The notes beneath the pieces were generated by a model. It saw nothing but the letters and a program-made list of their open reading frames with translations. It ran no database searches and had not been told where the DNA came from. Position numbers and translations under genes: made by a program. A stretch of 64,000 nucleotides of DNA from Bacillota bacterium (GTDB taxonomy: Bacteria > Bacillota > Clostridia > Lachnospirales > Lachnospiraceae): the NCBI GenBank assembly GCA_023416695.1, contig JAEZGY010000062.1, forward strand, positions 1-64,000, given 5' to 3'. Below, one piece after another: positions 41,605-50,272 of this stretch (the first letter of the stretch is position 1; each line of letters begins with the position of its first letter).

Positions 41605-43443
41605 TTACTTTGACTCTAATTGAATACTATCCTCTTGAAATAGACTCTCAAACTCTTCTCGACCAATTCTTTCTTTCTCAACCAATAGGTCTGCACACTT
41701 ATGAAGAATGGCCATATGGTCAGTTAAAATAGCTTTTGCTTCGCTATAGCATTGGTCAATGATACGCTTAACCTCTGCATCAATAGCATTGGTCACATCA
41801 GCACTATACTGTTTTGTATGGCCTAAATCTCGGCCGATAAAGACTTCATCATCATCATGTCCGTAGTTAATTAAACCAACCTTTTCCGAAAAACCATATT
41901 GAGTTACCATAGCACGAGCTGCATTAGAGGCTTCTTTAATATCCTGGGAAGCTCCAGTAGTAATATCATCAAAGATTAATTCCTCTGCCACTCGACCACC
42001 TAAAAGAGTGGTAATATTCTGAAGCATTCTTCCCTTGGTCATGAACATCTCATCACGTTCAGGTAATGGCATGGTATATCCAGCTGCACCAGATCCTGTT
42101 GGGATAACACTTACGGTATACACAGGTCCAATGTCCGGAAGTAGATGGAACAGTATTGCGTGACCAGATTCATGATAAGCTGTAATTTTCTTTTCCTTAT
42201 CTGATATTACACGACTCTTCTTCTCTGTACCAATACCTACTTTGATAAAGGACTTATTGATATCCTCTTGAATAATATAGGCTCTATCAGCCTTAGCCGC
42301 TACAATGGCAGCTTCATTTAATAAGTTCTCCAAATCTGCTCCAGTAAAACCAGCAGTTGTCTGGGCAACTTGTTTTAAGTTAACATCCTCTCCCAAAGGT
42401 TTTCCTTTGGCATGTACTGAAAGAATCTCTTCCCTGCCTTTAATATCAGGACGACCTACTGCTACCTTACGGTCAAAACGACCTGGACGAAGAATCGCAG
42501 GGTCTAATATATCTACACGGTTTGTAGCAGCAAGTACGATAATACCTTCATTTACACCGAAGCCATCCATCTCTACCAACAACTGGTTTAAGGTCTGCTC
42601 ACGTTCATCATGGCCACCACCCATACCAGTACCACGGCGTCTTGCTACTGCATCAATTTCATCAATAAAAATAATACAAGGAGAATTCTTCTTTGCTTCC
42701 TCAAATAAATCTCTTACACGTGAAGCACCTACACCAACAAACATTTCTACAAAGTCAGATCCAGAGATGCTAAAGAAAGGAACACCAGCTTCACCTGCAA
42801 CTGCCTTGGCAAGAAGAGTTTTACCTGTTCCTGGCGGTCCAACTAATAAGACTCCCTTTGGAATCCTAGCCCCTACAGAAATAAATTTCTTTGGGTTCTT
42901 TAAGAAATCTACAATCTCACTAAGCTCTTCTTTTTCCTCATCCAAGCCCGCCACCTTCTTGAATGTGGTTCTCTTATTCTCATCCGTGGACAGTTTTGCA
43001 CGGCTCTTACCAAAGTTCATTACCTTGCTATTACCACCACCGCCACTTGCCTGGTTGGTTAAAAACGTAAATAGAATCACAATAACAATGACACCCAAAA
43101 GTAAAGGAACTAAATTGGTGATAAACCAACTAGGTTTATCAATGTCATGAACTTGAAGTGTTACTCCCTCTTTCTTTACCAGTTGAGACACTTCATTTAC
43201 ATCTGTTTCATAAAAGCTTTTGGTAGTACCATTTATATGAACAACGATTCGACCAGTTGGTGTTTCCTCGTTAGGATAAATATCCACACTTAACACCTTG
43301 CCATCATTCAAATCCTTAACGAAATTCTGATAGCCATAGCTTACACTATCTGTATTAGTGAAGTTACTAGACAAGTATAAGGCTGCCCCGACAACTGCAA
43401 TAATAATCAAATAAAAGCCTAAGCCTTTCATTTGTTTTTTCAA
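41605..43443 (-). CDS. ftsH: ATP-dependent zinc metalloprotease FtsH
   Basis: This 612-residue protease has two N-terminal helices (about 9-25 and 108-128) with an outer domain between them. The AAA ATPase has Walker A GPPGTGKT (about 201-208), Walker B CIIFIDEID and the second region of homology ILRPGRFDR. The zinc protease has HESGH (about 426-430) with the distal Asp in ITTGASQDI. FtsH removes damaged membrane proteins and regulators, including Spo0A-pathway factors in Bacillus. The start is TTG at 43443, eight bases after AGGAG. It follows hpt by 33 bases, the usual order tilS-hpt-ftsH. Confidence 0.97.
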   Translation of the reverse strand: MKKQMKGLGFYLIIIAVVGAALYLSSNFTNTDSVSYGYQNFVKDLNDGKVLSVDIYPNEETPTGRIVVHINGTTKSFYETDVNEVSQLVKKEGVTLQVHDIDKPSWFITNLVPLLLGVIVIVILFTFLTNQASGGGGNSKVMNFGKSRAKLSTDENKRTTFKKVAGLDEEKEELSEIVDFLKNPKKFISVGARIPKGVLLVGPPGTGKTLLAKAVAGEAGVPFFSISGSDFVEMFVGVGASRVRDLFEEAKKNSPCIIFIDEIDAVARRRGTGMGGGHDEREQTLNQLLVEMDGFGVNEGIIVLAATNRVDILDPAILRPGRFDRKVAVGRPDIKGREEILSVHAKGKPLGEDVNLKQVAQTTAGFTGADLENLLNEAAIVAAKADRAYIIQEDINKSFIKVGIGTEKKSRVISDKEKKITAYHESGHAILFHLLPDIGPVYTVSVIPTGSGAAGYTMPLPERDEMFMTKGRMLQNITTLLGGRVAEELIFDDITTGASQDIKEASNAARAMVTQYGFSEKVGLINYGHDDDEVFIGRDLGHTKQYSADVTNAIDAEVKRIIDQCYSEAKAILTDHMAILHKCADLLVEKERIGREEFESLFQEDSIQLESK

Positions 43444-43476
43444 CTATAGCACTCCTCTCTTTACCTTACTTTTGAT

Positions 43477-43998
43477 TTAATTCTCGACTACTCCGATATA
43501 AGGTAAGTTTCTATATCGCTGAGCAAAATCCAGACCATATCCCACAACAAATTCATCTGGAATTTCAAATCCACAATAATCAACCTTCACTTCTGTTACA
43601 CGACGAGAAGGCTTATCTAACAATGTACATAACTTAAGGCTCTTAGGTTTTCTTGTTTTCAGTAATTCAATTAAATGATGTAGTGTTCTTCCAGAGTCAA
43701 TAATATCCTCTACTATAAGAACATCTTTACCTTCAATAGAATCATCTAAATCCTTAATAATTTTAACTCTTCCACTACTTTCTGTCCCATCTCCATAACT
43801 TGAAATTGACATAAAGTCAAAGGTTACAGGTAGTGTAATAGACTTTGCTAAATCACAGGTAAAGAATACTCCACCCTTTAATACACATATTAAATGTACT
43901 TCTTTTCCTTCATAATCCTTGTTAATCTGCTCTGCAAGAGCCTTAATTTTAGTTGATACTTCTTCTTCAGAAATAAGCACTTTAATCTTATCTGACAT
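43477..43998 (-). CDS. hpt: Hypoxanthine phosphoribosyltransferase
   Basis: This 173-residue enzyme makes IMP and GMP from hypoxanthine or guanine and PRPP. It shows the PRPP motif VLIVEDIIDSGRTL (about 95-108), the flexible-loop SISSYGDGTESSG and the purine-binding IPDEFVVGYGLDFAQ. GGAGG is seven bases before the ATG, which comes one base after the tilS stop, so the two genes are in one operon. This pairing is conserved across Firmicutes. Confidence 0.96.
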   Translation of the reverse strand: MSDKIKVLISEEEVSTKIKALAEQINKDYEGKEVHLICVLKGGVFFTCDLAKSITLPVTFDFMSISSYGDGTESSGRVKIIKDLDDSIEGKDVLIVEDIIDSGRTLHHLIELLKTRKPKSLKLCTLLDKPSRRVTEVKVDYCGFEIPDEFVVGYGLDFAQRYRNLPYIGVVEN

Positions 43999-43999
43999 T

Positions 44000-45397
44000 T
44001 TAAACCTCCGATATATTTACAACAAGTATTTTCTTGGATTCACAAGACAGCTTATACGCCTCACTTATCCGATTTTCTGTAATCCACATTACATGTGCAC
44101 CATCACACAGCAAGGGAATAATGTTTCTCTTTTCCTTTGGAATCTTATCATTAATAAAAATATCCTTTAGGGGTTTCGTTCCACCCTCTTTATTAATTTG
44201 CATAAAATCTCCTGACTTGCGCGTCCTGAGGAAAATTGCATTTTTTATTTTATCATAATCAAACCACTTCGTACAACTGTTTTTAGGAATGGCCATGTTT
44301 TTTTCATAATTTAAGAAGGAAAACGTAATTTTCTTCCCAATTTCAGGTATCAAATAGGTTCCCGGCACTTTTACTTCTACTGGAAGACTGTTGATTGATC
44401 CCTCGTGAGGAGAGAATTCTCTATTTTTACTTTTTCCTATTTCCAGACTACTATAACCACACCTTGCTAGAATACCATAAGGAAGATTAAGCTGTTTACC
44501 TACTCCTTTACTAGGTAACTCATATACTGCATACACATGCACTTCTTCAATATCCTTAAGTCTTCCAGCAGCATTTCCTATCATTTGGCGCAATACTCGT
44601 TTCATTAGAACTGGTTCTTCCTTGCTAATGGATGCTATCTCTACAGAGTATAACCCATTCCTTTGCGTTACAATCCTATCATAGAGAATATCTGTCTGTT
44701 TTTTAAGATATTCTTCTACTTCATGAATGTGACTAGATACTCCCGCAATGTGTGACACTGCCTGGCTGTTTACCTCACTTAAAAGAGGCATCACCTGGAG
44801 GCGGACCTTATTCCTAGTAAAATCCGTTTCAAGATTGGTAGAGTCTGTACAATAAGATATTCCCTCTTCTTTTAGATAAGCTTCTATTTCTGTTCTGCTA
44901 ACTGAAAGCAATGGCCTTATATAAGGTTCTCGTACTGGCACAATACCAGCTAGACCTTTTAGTCCAGTTCCTCTTACCAAATGAAATAATACCGTCTCTG
45001 CAAGATCATTTTTATTATGTGCTATAGCTATTTTATTGCAACTTTTAGCTTTATATTCACGCTCAAATGCCTTATATCGTAAAATTCGTCCTGCTTCCTC
45101 TAAAGAGCAGCGATGCTTACTACTATACCCTGCAACATCCTCTTCATAGATCGTACAAGAAATGTCTGATTTCTCACAAAACTCTTCCACATACCTCTGG
45201 TCTCGGTAAGCTTCCTCTCCACGAAGACCATGATTGACATGTACCACAAATAAATCAAGTAGGTAGGTATCCCTCAATCCCATCAATACCTTCAGTAGGC
45301 AAATAGAGTCCGCACCGCCACTAACTCCTACTACAATTCGGTCTCCCCGTTGAAGCATATGATGTTGTTGAATATACCTATCTACTTGATTAAACAT
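44000..45397 (-). CDS. tilS: tRNA(Ile)-lysidine synthase TilS
   Basis: This 465-residue enzyme converts C34 of the tRNA-Ile with anticodon CAU into lysidine, so that it reads AUA. The PP-loop ATP site SGGADSICLL (about 27-36) and the conserved HNKNDLAETVLFHLVRGTGLKGL stretch (read in parts about 130-152) are present; a C-terminal TilS domain ends the protein. ATGGAGAAG precedes the start. It is essential and lies directly before hpt. Between it and spoIIE is a 208-base gap with a long-range inverted repeat. Confidence 0.95.
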   Translation of the reverse strand: MFNQVDRYIQQHHMLQRGDRIVVGVSGGADSICLLKVLMGLRDTYLLDLFVVHVNHGLRGEEAYRDQRYVEEFCEKSDISCTIYEEDVAGYSSKHRCSLEEAGRILRYKAFEREYKAKSCNKIAIAHNKNDLAETVLFHLVRGTGLKGLAGIVPVREPYIRPLLSVSRTEIEAYLKEEGISYCTDSTNLETDFTRNKVRLQVMPLLSEVNSQAVSHIAGVSSHIHEVEEYLKKQTDILYDRIVTQRNGLYSVEIASISKEEPVLMKRVLRQMIGNAAGRLKDIEEVHVYAVYELPSKGVGKQLNLPYGILARCGYSSLEIGKSKNREFSPHEGSINSLPVEVKVPGTYLIPEIGKKITFSFLNYEKNMAIPKNSCTKWFDYDKIKNAIFLRTRKSGDFMQINKEGGTKPLKDIFINDKIPKEKRNIIPLLCDGAHVMWITENRISEAYKLSCESKKILVVNISEV

Positions 45398-45443
45398 AAC
45401 TTCTCCATATCATTTTATATTCTAATTTCTCAAGGTGAGTCAA

Positions 45444-45534
45444 AATAAGAGGTGTCACTTTTGTGCTATCATAAAGGTAGATTACTCTACTATGCCCTCA
45501 TATTGGACTTTTCCCACTCTAGACACCTCTTATT
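45444..45534 (-). repeat. 13-bp inverted repeat with a 65-base loop between spoIIE and tilS
   Basis: AATAAGAGGTGTC at 45444-45456 is the exact complement of 45522-45534. On the minus strand the second arm is followed by TTTTGACTC. It may be a large-loop terminator for spoIIE or a leader structure for tilS; the loop could hold further pairings. Confidence 0.55.
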
Positions 45535-45605
45535 CTACATCTACCAAATCAAGAATACAACCCTTATCACATCAGCTCCTCTAATCAATCTATTCCTATT
45601 ACTCC

Positions 45606-47903
45606 TTACCTTTTCCACATACCAGCCACTAGAACAGTCATATCATCTATGGCAATATGAGAATTCTGTTCTATTGCATGTTCTAATAATTGATTCGCAA
45701 TCTCCTGTGGAGTAGATGCTTTTATTTCGGACAAGAATTTGGATACATACTTTTCCTTATCCGATTCCTTTATACAATCTAATAAACCATCGGAGACCAT
45801 AACTACAAAATCTCCGTCATACAACTTTTTCGATACTCCATCCATATCAACGTCGTTTAATACCCCAATAGGCATAGTTGTGGATGTAATTACCTCAACC
45901 CAGTCCTTCCTCTTTATAAAGGTTGCAGCAGCGCCAATCTTAATAAAATCACACATGCCTGTATGTAGGTTAATTACGCTCATATCAATTGTGGAGCATA
46001 TCTGCTGGTCCGCCCGTAATACTAGAACAGAATTAATTAGCTTAATCGCAGAATCCTCACGAAATCCTGCCTCCATAAACTTCTCCATTAATTCAATTAC
46101 AGACTGACTCTCTTTGCAGGCTTGCTCGCCAACCCCCATTCCATCTGATAACGTTACAATAAACTCTCCACCTGGGAGGGTTAAAAAGGAGAAATTGTCT
46201 CCCGACACCGTTTCACTGGTCTTAGGGGTTTTTGATATCCCTGTAAGAACTTTAAAATTGGTGTCCTCTACAAAACAAAGGACGTCATAGTCTTCCGATA
46301 CTATATTTTTTGTTCCCTCCATAGGCTTCATCCGCCTATGGAGTACCTCCCCTAAGATAGTGGCCGCCTCCTTCGTTGTAATACACCGGCCATGTTTTGA
46401 TCTAAGGGTAAGGAAATAATCCTGTCTACGGTTACGTTTTTCTACTACAGATATATGTTTAACATCTAAATGATGGGACTTCATATAAGCGATAATATCA
46501 TCATGCTGCTTTTGATCCAAACCTACACTTTCATATAAATCCTTAGAGAAATTCTCTATAATAGAAGCTACCTCCAGAAACTGACCTGCTATCGCTTCCC
46601 TGCTCTGAGCCATACGGTTATGCCAGGTCATATTTAACTTGGCCATTTCCAATCCTCGATTTGTCTCAAAAATAAATTCATTTAAGTTAATACATTGTCT
46701 GGCAAAGTTTGGAGGAATATCCCCTTTACTAATCCTTCCATTCTGTTCTGCCACCGTTAAAATAGAAAATGCAGCTTTATATGTATCATAAAAATTAGTT
46801 TGCCAACATGAGTGACAGTTTACACAGCGTTTGCAGAGCTTGTCAGAAAGCTCATCAAAAATAAAGTTAACATCCTCTTTACTTAAGGCGCTCTTGGTTT
46901 CCGAAATTTGATAAAACGTGGTGGACAAGGATTTAAAGGATTCCGCAAACTCTTTAAGTTTGCTTCTTGCGACATCCTGAATTTTTTCCTTTGCCTGCAT
47001 ATCTTCCCTAAATTGTATGGGTAAGGTTTCTGCTGTGTAAAGAAGTTTCTTGGGTAACAACATAAATACAGCTGTGGCAGAAGCTAACGCTCTAATAGAA
47101 GTAACTTCTAATAACTTCTCTTCATAAAAATAACCTAATATAATATTGGCAACAAGAAATGCTATACCACTTCCTATCTTACCTACCTTATGAAAAACTC
47201 CTGCTACAATACCAAGTATACTCATAATGCCAATAATTCCCGCAATAGGATGATCTAAATATAGAACTGCTCCACAGGCTGCTCCCGTAATAGCTCCTGC
47301 CCCCGCACCATATTTATATCCAAGAACCAATACAAGTAAATATGCAGCTGTTTCCTCTATAGAAAATTCCCTTAACCCAAACTCAGGTACCGCATAAACA
47401 AACAAAGTGACTAGAAGTACCATACTAATTAACTCTTCATTATTTGGAACTTGTCCCTTCTTACATAAAAGAAAATAGCGAAAGCCTTTGGTAAATACAA
47501 TATACAAAGCAAATACTAAGATTGCTTCTATTCCTACCATCACCAGTAGATTCTCATCTGGCCCTCGTTTCATTACCATACTGATTCCTACTCCACCATT
47601 AATCAACATGACCACCAGTCCTGCCAACCATGGTGCAATAACCTTTTGTCTTCTCTCCACCCATTTGACTACTCCTACAAAGAGTAGGATTGCTACCCCA
47701 TATTGAATTGCTTGCTGAATTGGTAACCACAGAATCAGCCCCACCAAGGTGGAAACCAGGACTAAAAACCTTCCTCCAGCATCTATCATATAAGCAGCAG
47801 CAAAATACGCAATTGCCACTGGATTTATTGTAAACAGTGCTGCTCGTGCCATGATGACTCCCATTAAATCAATGAGTATAGCCCTTTTATTCATTGCCTT
47901 CAT
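45606..47903 (-). CDS. spoIIE: Stage II sporulation protein E (PP2C phosphatase)
   Basis: This 765-residue protein has about ten N-terminal membrane helices (to about 310), a central domain with the cysteine cluster CKRCVNCHSCW (about 358-368), and a C-terminal PP2C phosphatase with LSDGMGVGEQA (about 592-602) and MVSDGLLD. SpoIIE sits at the polar septum and dephosphorylates SpoIIAA, which frees sigma-F in the forespore. AAGGAG is nine bases before the ATG. The promoter has the 21-bp spacer typical of a Spo0A-activated gene. Length and domain order are normal. Confidence 0.96.
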   Translation of the reverse strand: MKAMNKRAILIDLMGVIMARAALFTINPVAIAYFAAAYMIDAGGRFLVLVSTLVGLILWLPIQQAIQYGVAILLFVGVVKWVERRQKVIAPWLAGLVVMLINGGVGISMVMKRGPDENLLVMVGIEAILVFALYIVFTKGFRYFLLCKKGQVPNNEELISMVLLVTLFVYAVPEFGLREFSIEETAAYLLVLVLGYKYGAGAGAITGAACGAVLYLDHPIAGIIGIMSILGIVAGVFHKVGKIGSGIAFLVANIILGYFYEEKLLEVTSIRALASATAVFMLLPKKLLYTAETLPIQFREDMQAKEKIQDVARSKLKEFAESFKSLSTTFYQISETKSALSKEDVNFIFDELSDKLCKRCVNCHSCWQTNFYDTYKAAFSILTVAEQNGRISKGDIPPNFARQCINLNEFIFETNRGLEMAKLNMTWHNRMAQSREAIAGQFLEVASIIENFSKDLYESVGLDQKQHDDIIAYMKSHHLDVKHISVVEKRNRRQDYFLTLRSKHGRCITTKEAATILGEVLHRRMKPMEGTKNIVSEDYDVLCFVEDTNFKVLTGISKTPKTSETVSGDNFSFLTLPGGEFIVTLSDGMGVGEQACKESQSVIELMEKFMEAGFREDSAIKLINSVLVLRADQQICSTIDMSVINLHTGMCDFIKIGAAATFIKRKDWVEVITSTTMPIGVLNDVDMDGVSKKLYDGDFVVMVSDGLLDCIKESDKEKYVSKFLSEIKASTPQEIANQLLEHAIEQNSHIAIDDMTVLVAGMWKR

Positions 47904-47943
47904 TCTATATCGCTCCTTACCAAAGTATTGCTGCTAAGGACGT

Positions 47944-47976
47944 ATTATAGACTTCAAAAAGGAAAATGTTTGTCAA
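47944..47976 (-). promoter_or_regulatory. spoIIE promoter with 21-bp spacer (Spo0A-type)
   Basis: On the minus strand a perfect TTGACA is separated from a perfect TATAAT by exactly 21 bases; the hexamer at normal distance is not -35-like. B. subtilis spoIIE has the same spacing and needs Spo0A-P. TGTCAAA (plus strand, 47971-47977) and TGTCTAA (minus strand, 48003-48009) are each one base from the 0A box TGTCGAA. The leader would be about 34 bases. Confidence 0.75.
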
Positions 47977-48009
47977 ACTCTAGTTCTACTTTCTATAAAC
48001 TTTTAGACA

Positions 48010-48203
48010 AGATGTGTCTCTCCTCGTGTTCTATAGCGAATCTAGGGAACTCACACTCCTTAAGATGATGATGCTTTAAGAGTAGTAACAATACTTTCTT
48101 AAATTCTAAAAATGGATTCACAGTATGAAATCAAACTTAAAATAACCTTGTATTATCCAATAAATCCTTCACAGTGTTTTACTTTAAGTTCAAAACACCG
48201 GTC
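48010..48203. other. Gene-free stretch upstream of spoIIE
   Basis: No open frame with a ribosome site, RNA gene or strong hairpin is seen here. It separates the spoIIE promoter region from the tRNA-Met terminator, and may hold further Spo0A or AbrB sites that cannot be recognised by eye. Confidence 0.4.
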
Positions 48204-48238
48204 GAAAAAAAGAACCTCGCTAAACTCAGCAAGGTTCT
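48204..48238 (-). terminator. Intrinsic terminator of tRNA-Met
   Basis: On the minus strand AGAACCTTGCT pairs with AGCGAGGTTCT (one G-U) around a six-base loop, followed by T7. It lies 28 bases after tRNA-Met. Confidence 0.9.
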
Positions 48239-48266
48239 ATCGTTCAAAACAATTTTTAATTATAAG

Positions 48267-48340
48267 TAGCGGAGAAGGGATTTGAACCCATGACACCACG
48301 GGTATGAACCGTGTGCTCTAGCCAACTGAGCTACTCCGCC
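48267..48340 (-). tRNA. Elongator tRNA-Met (anticodon CAT)
   Basis: The 74-base gene has acceptor GGCGGAG/CTCCGCT (G1-U72), D-arm AGCTCAGTTGGCTAGAGC, anticodon stem CACGG/CCGTG with loop TTCATAC, and discriminator A. The body matches the elongator tRNA-Met of Bacillus rather than the initiator or the lysidine-type Ile tRNA. Its place between divIC and spoIIE resembles that of tRNA genes near B. subtilis spoIIE. Confidence 0.93.
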
Positions 48341-48354
48341 AGACAACGAAAACT

Positions 48355-48383
48355 ATTATATCTGGTTTATTGTAGCTTGTCAA
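48355..48383 (-). promoter_or_regulatory. Consensus sigma-A promoter of tRNA-Met
   Basis: TTGACA, 17 bases, then TATAAT on the minus strand: a full consensus match, 14 bases before the tRNA 5' end. Confidence 0.88.
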
Positions 48384-48399
48384 CCAATAATTCATACTT

Positions 48400-48699
48400 T
48401 TATCTATCTTTATCCTCTGGAGATAATAGAATCTCATCTGGGTAAACCATTCCTAGCTTATCTCTAGCTTCCTTTTCCACATCTTCTAAGGTTACCTCCG
48501 TCTTGCTCTTAAGCTCTTGCTGCTCCTTAAGTAGTTCCTCTTTCACCTTTTCATAAGAGGCCTGTTGTTCGGAAAGATCATTAATCTGCGCATCTAAACG
48601 AAGGGTACTATAGTAGAATACAGCACATATTACTACCACTAGAATAGTAACCCCTAAAAAACCTCGTCTATTCTTTTTAACTCGAATTCTTCTTCCCAT
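48400..48699 (-). CDS. divIC: Septum formation initiator DivIC/FtsB family
   Basis: This 99-residue protein has a basic N-terminus (RRIRVKKNRR), one membrane helix (about 14-31), then a coiled coil (about 34-70) and the typical VEKEARDKLGMVYPDE end. It acts outside the membrane in the FtsL-DivIB complex that activates septal wall synthesis. Its place after yabQ is conserved in Firmicutes. GAGGAAG precedes the ATG. Confidence 0.92.
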   Translation of the reverse strand: MGRRIRVKKNRRGFLGVTILVVVICAVFYYSTLRLDAQINDLSEQQASYEKVKEELLKEQQELKSKTEVTLEDVEKEARDKLGMVYPDEILLSPEDKDR

Positions 48700-48721
48700 T
48701 ATTACTTCCTCACATGTTCAG

Positions 48722-49213
48722 TCAATTTCTAGTTTGTTCCTCTAGTTTACCATGTTTTTTAGGTTTCTTCAATGGTTTGATTAACTTTTTCCCGTTATTT
48801 TCCATTGCTTTCCCTAGCTTAAGAATCTTACTATGTAGTAATCGTCTTATAGAGCGAAAAGGCTTAGTAACAAAGTGCATCAATCTATGTATCTGCTTTC
48901 CTAAAAAAAGAAAAAACTTAGACACTCCCTCCACAAAATAGCCACTGATTGAGCGATTATAAATCACCATACCAAGGCCCATTCCTAAAATTGCAAAGCC
49001 TCTTATAATTCCATCATTCTGTTCATACATTAACCGAAAAATAAAAAAGCCTGCAATCAGCCAATATAGTAAATCTTCCGCTGCAATGGTGAACCATTTA
49101 TGCTTTTTAACTCTTCGTGCAATTCGTAGAACATCATAGACAACGAGAAGAATTGCTCCCCAAAGTACAGAGATTAAAAAAAACTGACATTGAAAGCTTA
49201 TTGCTTTACTCAT
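48722..49213 (-). CDS. yabQ: Spore cortex biosynthesis protein YabQ
   Basis: This 163-residue protein has four membrane helices (about 8-28, 45-62, 70-90 and a weaker one) and a long basic C-terminal tail (from about 100). The pattern GAILLVVYDVLRIARR with DLLYWLIAGFFIF is the YabQ signature. In B. subtilis YabQ is needed for cortex formation and is located around the forespore. It lies between yabP and divIC, the standard order. AGGAAATAACGCT lies before the ATG. Confidence 0.9.
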   Translation of the reverse strand: MSKAISFQCQFFLISVLWGAILLVVYDVLRIARRVKKHKWFTIAAEDLLYWLIAGFFIFRLMYEQNDGIIRGFAILGMGLGMVIYNRSISGYFVEGVSKFFLFLGKQIHRLMHFVTKPFRSIRRLLHSKILKLGKAMENNGKKLIKPLKKPKKHGKLEEQTRN

Positions 49214-49233
49214 AGCGTTATTTCCTGTCCCAT

Positions 49234-49530
49234 TTATTTAAACAACCTACTAAACAAGGTCTCTCCATTTTTCACAAAGCCACCAGTATCGGTATAAGCT
49301 AGGCTATTTACCTTCCCGTCAATATCTACTTCTCCCTTTTCTATGGACAATCTACTCACATGAAGATCTTCTCCTCGAATCATTAAGGTTCCCTGCACCG
49401 TATCCAATAATACCTCATTAGGATCAAAGGATAACACATCATTAATACCAGTAAGAAGAGCATTCTTTCTACTACTTATTGTTAGCTTATGACTCTTCTG
49501 TGTCACCTGTTGGTCGTGTCTCTCATCCAT
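49234..49530 (-). CDS. yabP: Sporulation protein YabP
   Basis: This 98-residue protein shows the YabP/YqfC core: LTISSRKNALLTGINDVLSF, then LLDTVQGTLMIRGEDLHVSRLS (read in parts), ending KVNSLAYTD. It is made in the mother cell and works with YabQ in cortex formation. I use the ATG at 49530, which has AGGAGG in front; the open frame runs six codons further. It follows rqcP with a 69-base gap that contains an 11-bp inverted repeat. Confidence 0.92.
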   Translation of the reverse strand: MDERHDQQVTQKSHKLTISSRKNALLTGINDVLSFDPNEVLLDTVQGTLMIRGEDLHVSRLSIEKGEVDIDGKVNSLAYTDTGGFVKNGETLFSRLFK

Positions 49531-49553
49531 TAAAAAACCTCCTAACAACTTTG

Positions 49554-49606
49554 TTTATAAAGTATATTAAAAGGTTTATGAAATCATTCCATATTTACTT
49601 TATAAA
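49554..49606. repeat. 11-bp inverted repeat between rqcP and yabP
   Basis: TTTATAAAGTA at 49554-49564 is the exact complement of 49596-49606, with 31 bases between. The right arm overlaps the rqcP stop codon. It is AT-rich and could be either a weak stem-loop or a binding site near a sporulation promoter of yabP. Confidence 0.4.
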
Positions 49607-49839
49607 TACCGGTATAGCTCCTTCGCCTCTTCCTTACGAACCGTCTCCGTTACATCTAGTACTTCAACCTTTACAGCCTTGTTTCCAAATTGAATCTCTA
49701 TAACATCTCCCTCTTTTACGTTTACAGAAGCCTTAGCTACCTTACCATTAATCATAACTCTTCCCGCATCGCAGGCTTCGTTGGCTACTGTACGTCTTTT
49801 AATAAGACGGGAGACTTTTAAAAATTTATCTAATCTCAT
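49600..49839 (-). CDS. rqcP: RqcP (YabO-type S4 RNA-binding protein)
   Basis: This 79-residue protein is little more than an S4 domain: MRLDKFLKVSRLIKRR with conserved Arg/Lys, then ANEACDAGRVMINGKVAK. It matches RqcP (formerly YabO), which binds the 50S subunit with RqcH during alanine-tail addition to stalled chains. It lies between hup and yabP, as in many Firmicutes. GAAGGGA precedes the ATG. Confidence 0.93.
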   Translation of the reverse strand: MRLDKFLKVSRLIKRRTVANEACDAGRVMINGKVAKASVNVKEGDVIEIQFGNKAVKVEVLDVTETVRKEEAKELYRYL

Positions 49840-49892
49840 GTTGTCCTATTTCCCTTCTATTATCCTTTGATTTAAGCAAATTTCTATACAAT

Positions 49893-49935
49893 GAAAAAGA
49901 GGATATCCCCCGATGATTTGAGAGTTATCCTCTTG
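49893..49935 (-). terminator. Intrinsic terminator of hup
   Basis: On the minus strand AAGAGGATA pairs with TATCCTCTT around a 20-base loop and is followed by TTTCAT. It lies 20 bases after the hup stop; read-through into rqcP may be partial. Confidence 0.75.
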
Positions 49936-49954
49936 CGCTTATTTGTTAATATAA

Positions 49955-50230
49955 TTACGCGTTTACAGCATCTTTCAAAGCTTTTCCAGCTTTAAACTTA
50001 GGAGCCTTAGATGCAGCGATTGTCATAGTTTTACCAGTCTGAGGGTTTCTGCCTTCTCTAGCAGCTCTTTCAGATACTTCAAAAGTACCAAAACCAACTA
50101 ATTGAATCTTTTCACCTTTTGTTAACTCCTCAGTAACTACGTCTACAAAAGCCTTTAATGCTTTTTCACTGTCTTTTTTAGATAACTCAGTTTTTTCAGC
50201 GATAGCTGCAACTAATTCAGTCTTGTTCAT
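49955..50230 (-). CDS. hup: DNA-binding protein HU
   Basis: This 91-residue protein is a full-length HU: MNKTELVAAIAEKTELSKKD helix pair, VGFGTFEVSERAAREGRNPQ with the DNA-binding arm and Pro (about 63), and KFKAGKALKDAVN at the end. HU bends and compacts DNA. GGAGG precedes the ATG. It lies 42 bases after mazG and may be transcribed with it. Confidence 0.97.
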   Translation of the reverse strand: MNKTELVAAIAEKTELSKKDSEKALKAFVDVVTEELTKGEKIQLVGFGTFEVSERAAREGRNPQTGKTMTIAASKAPKFKAGKALKDAVNA

Positions 50231-50272
50231 GGAATAACTCCTCCTCTAAAGATAGTATTATTTTTATAATGA

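Noticed and set aside
42305..43150. 281-codon open frame on the plus strand opposite ftsH
   Set aside because: It lies wholly antisense to an intact, conserved ftsH, has no ribosome site, and its Ser/Pro-rich translation is typical of a mirror frame.
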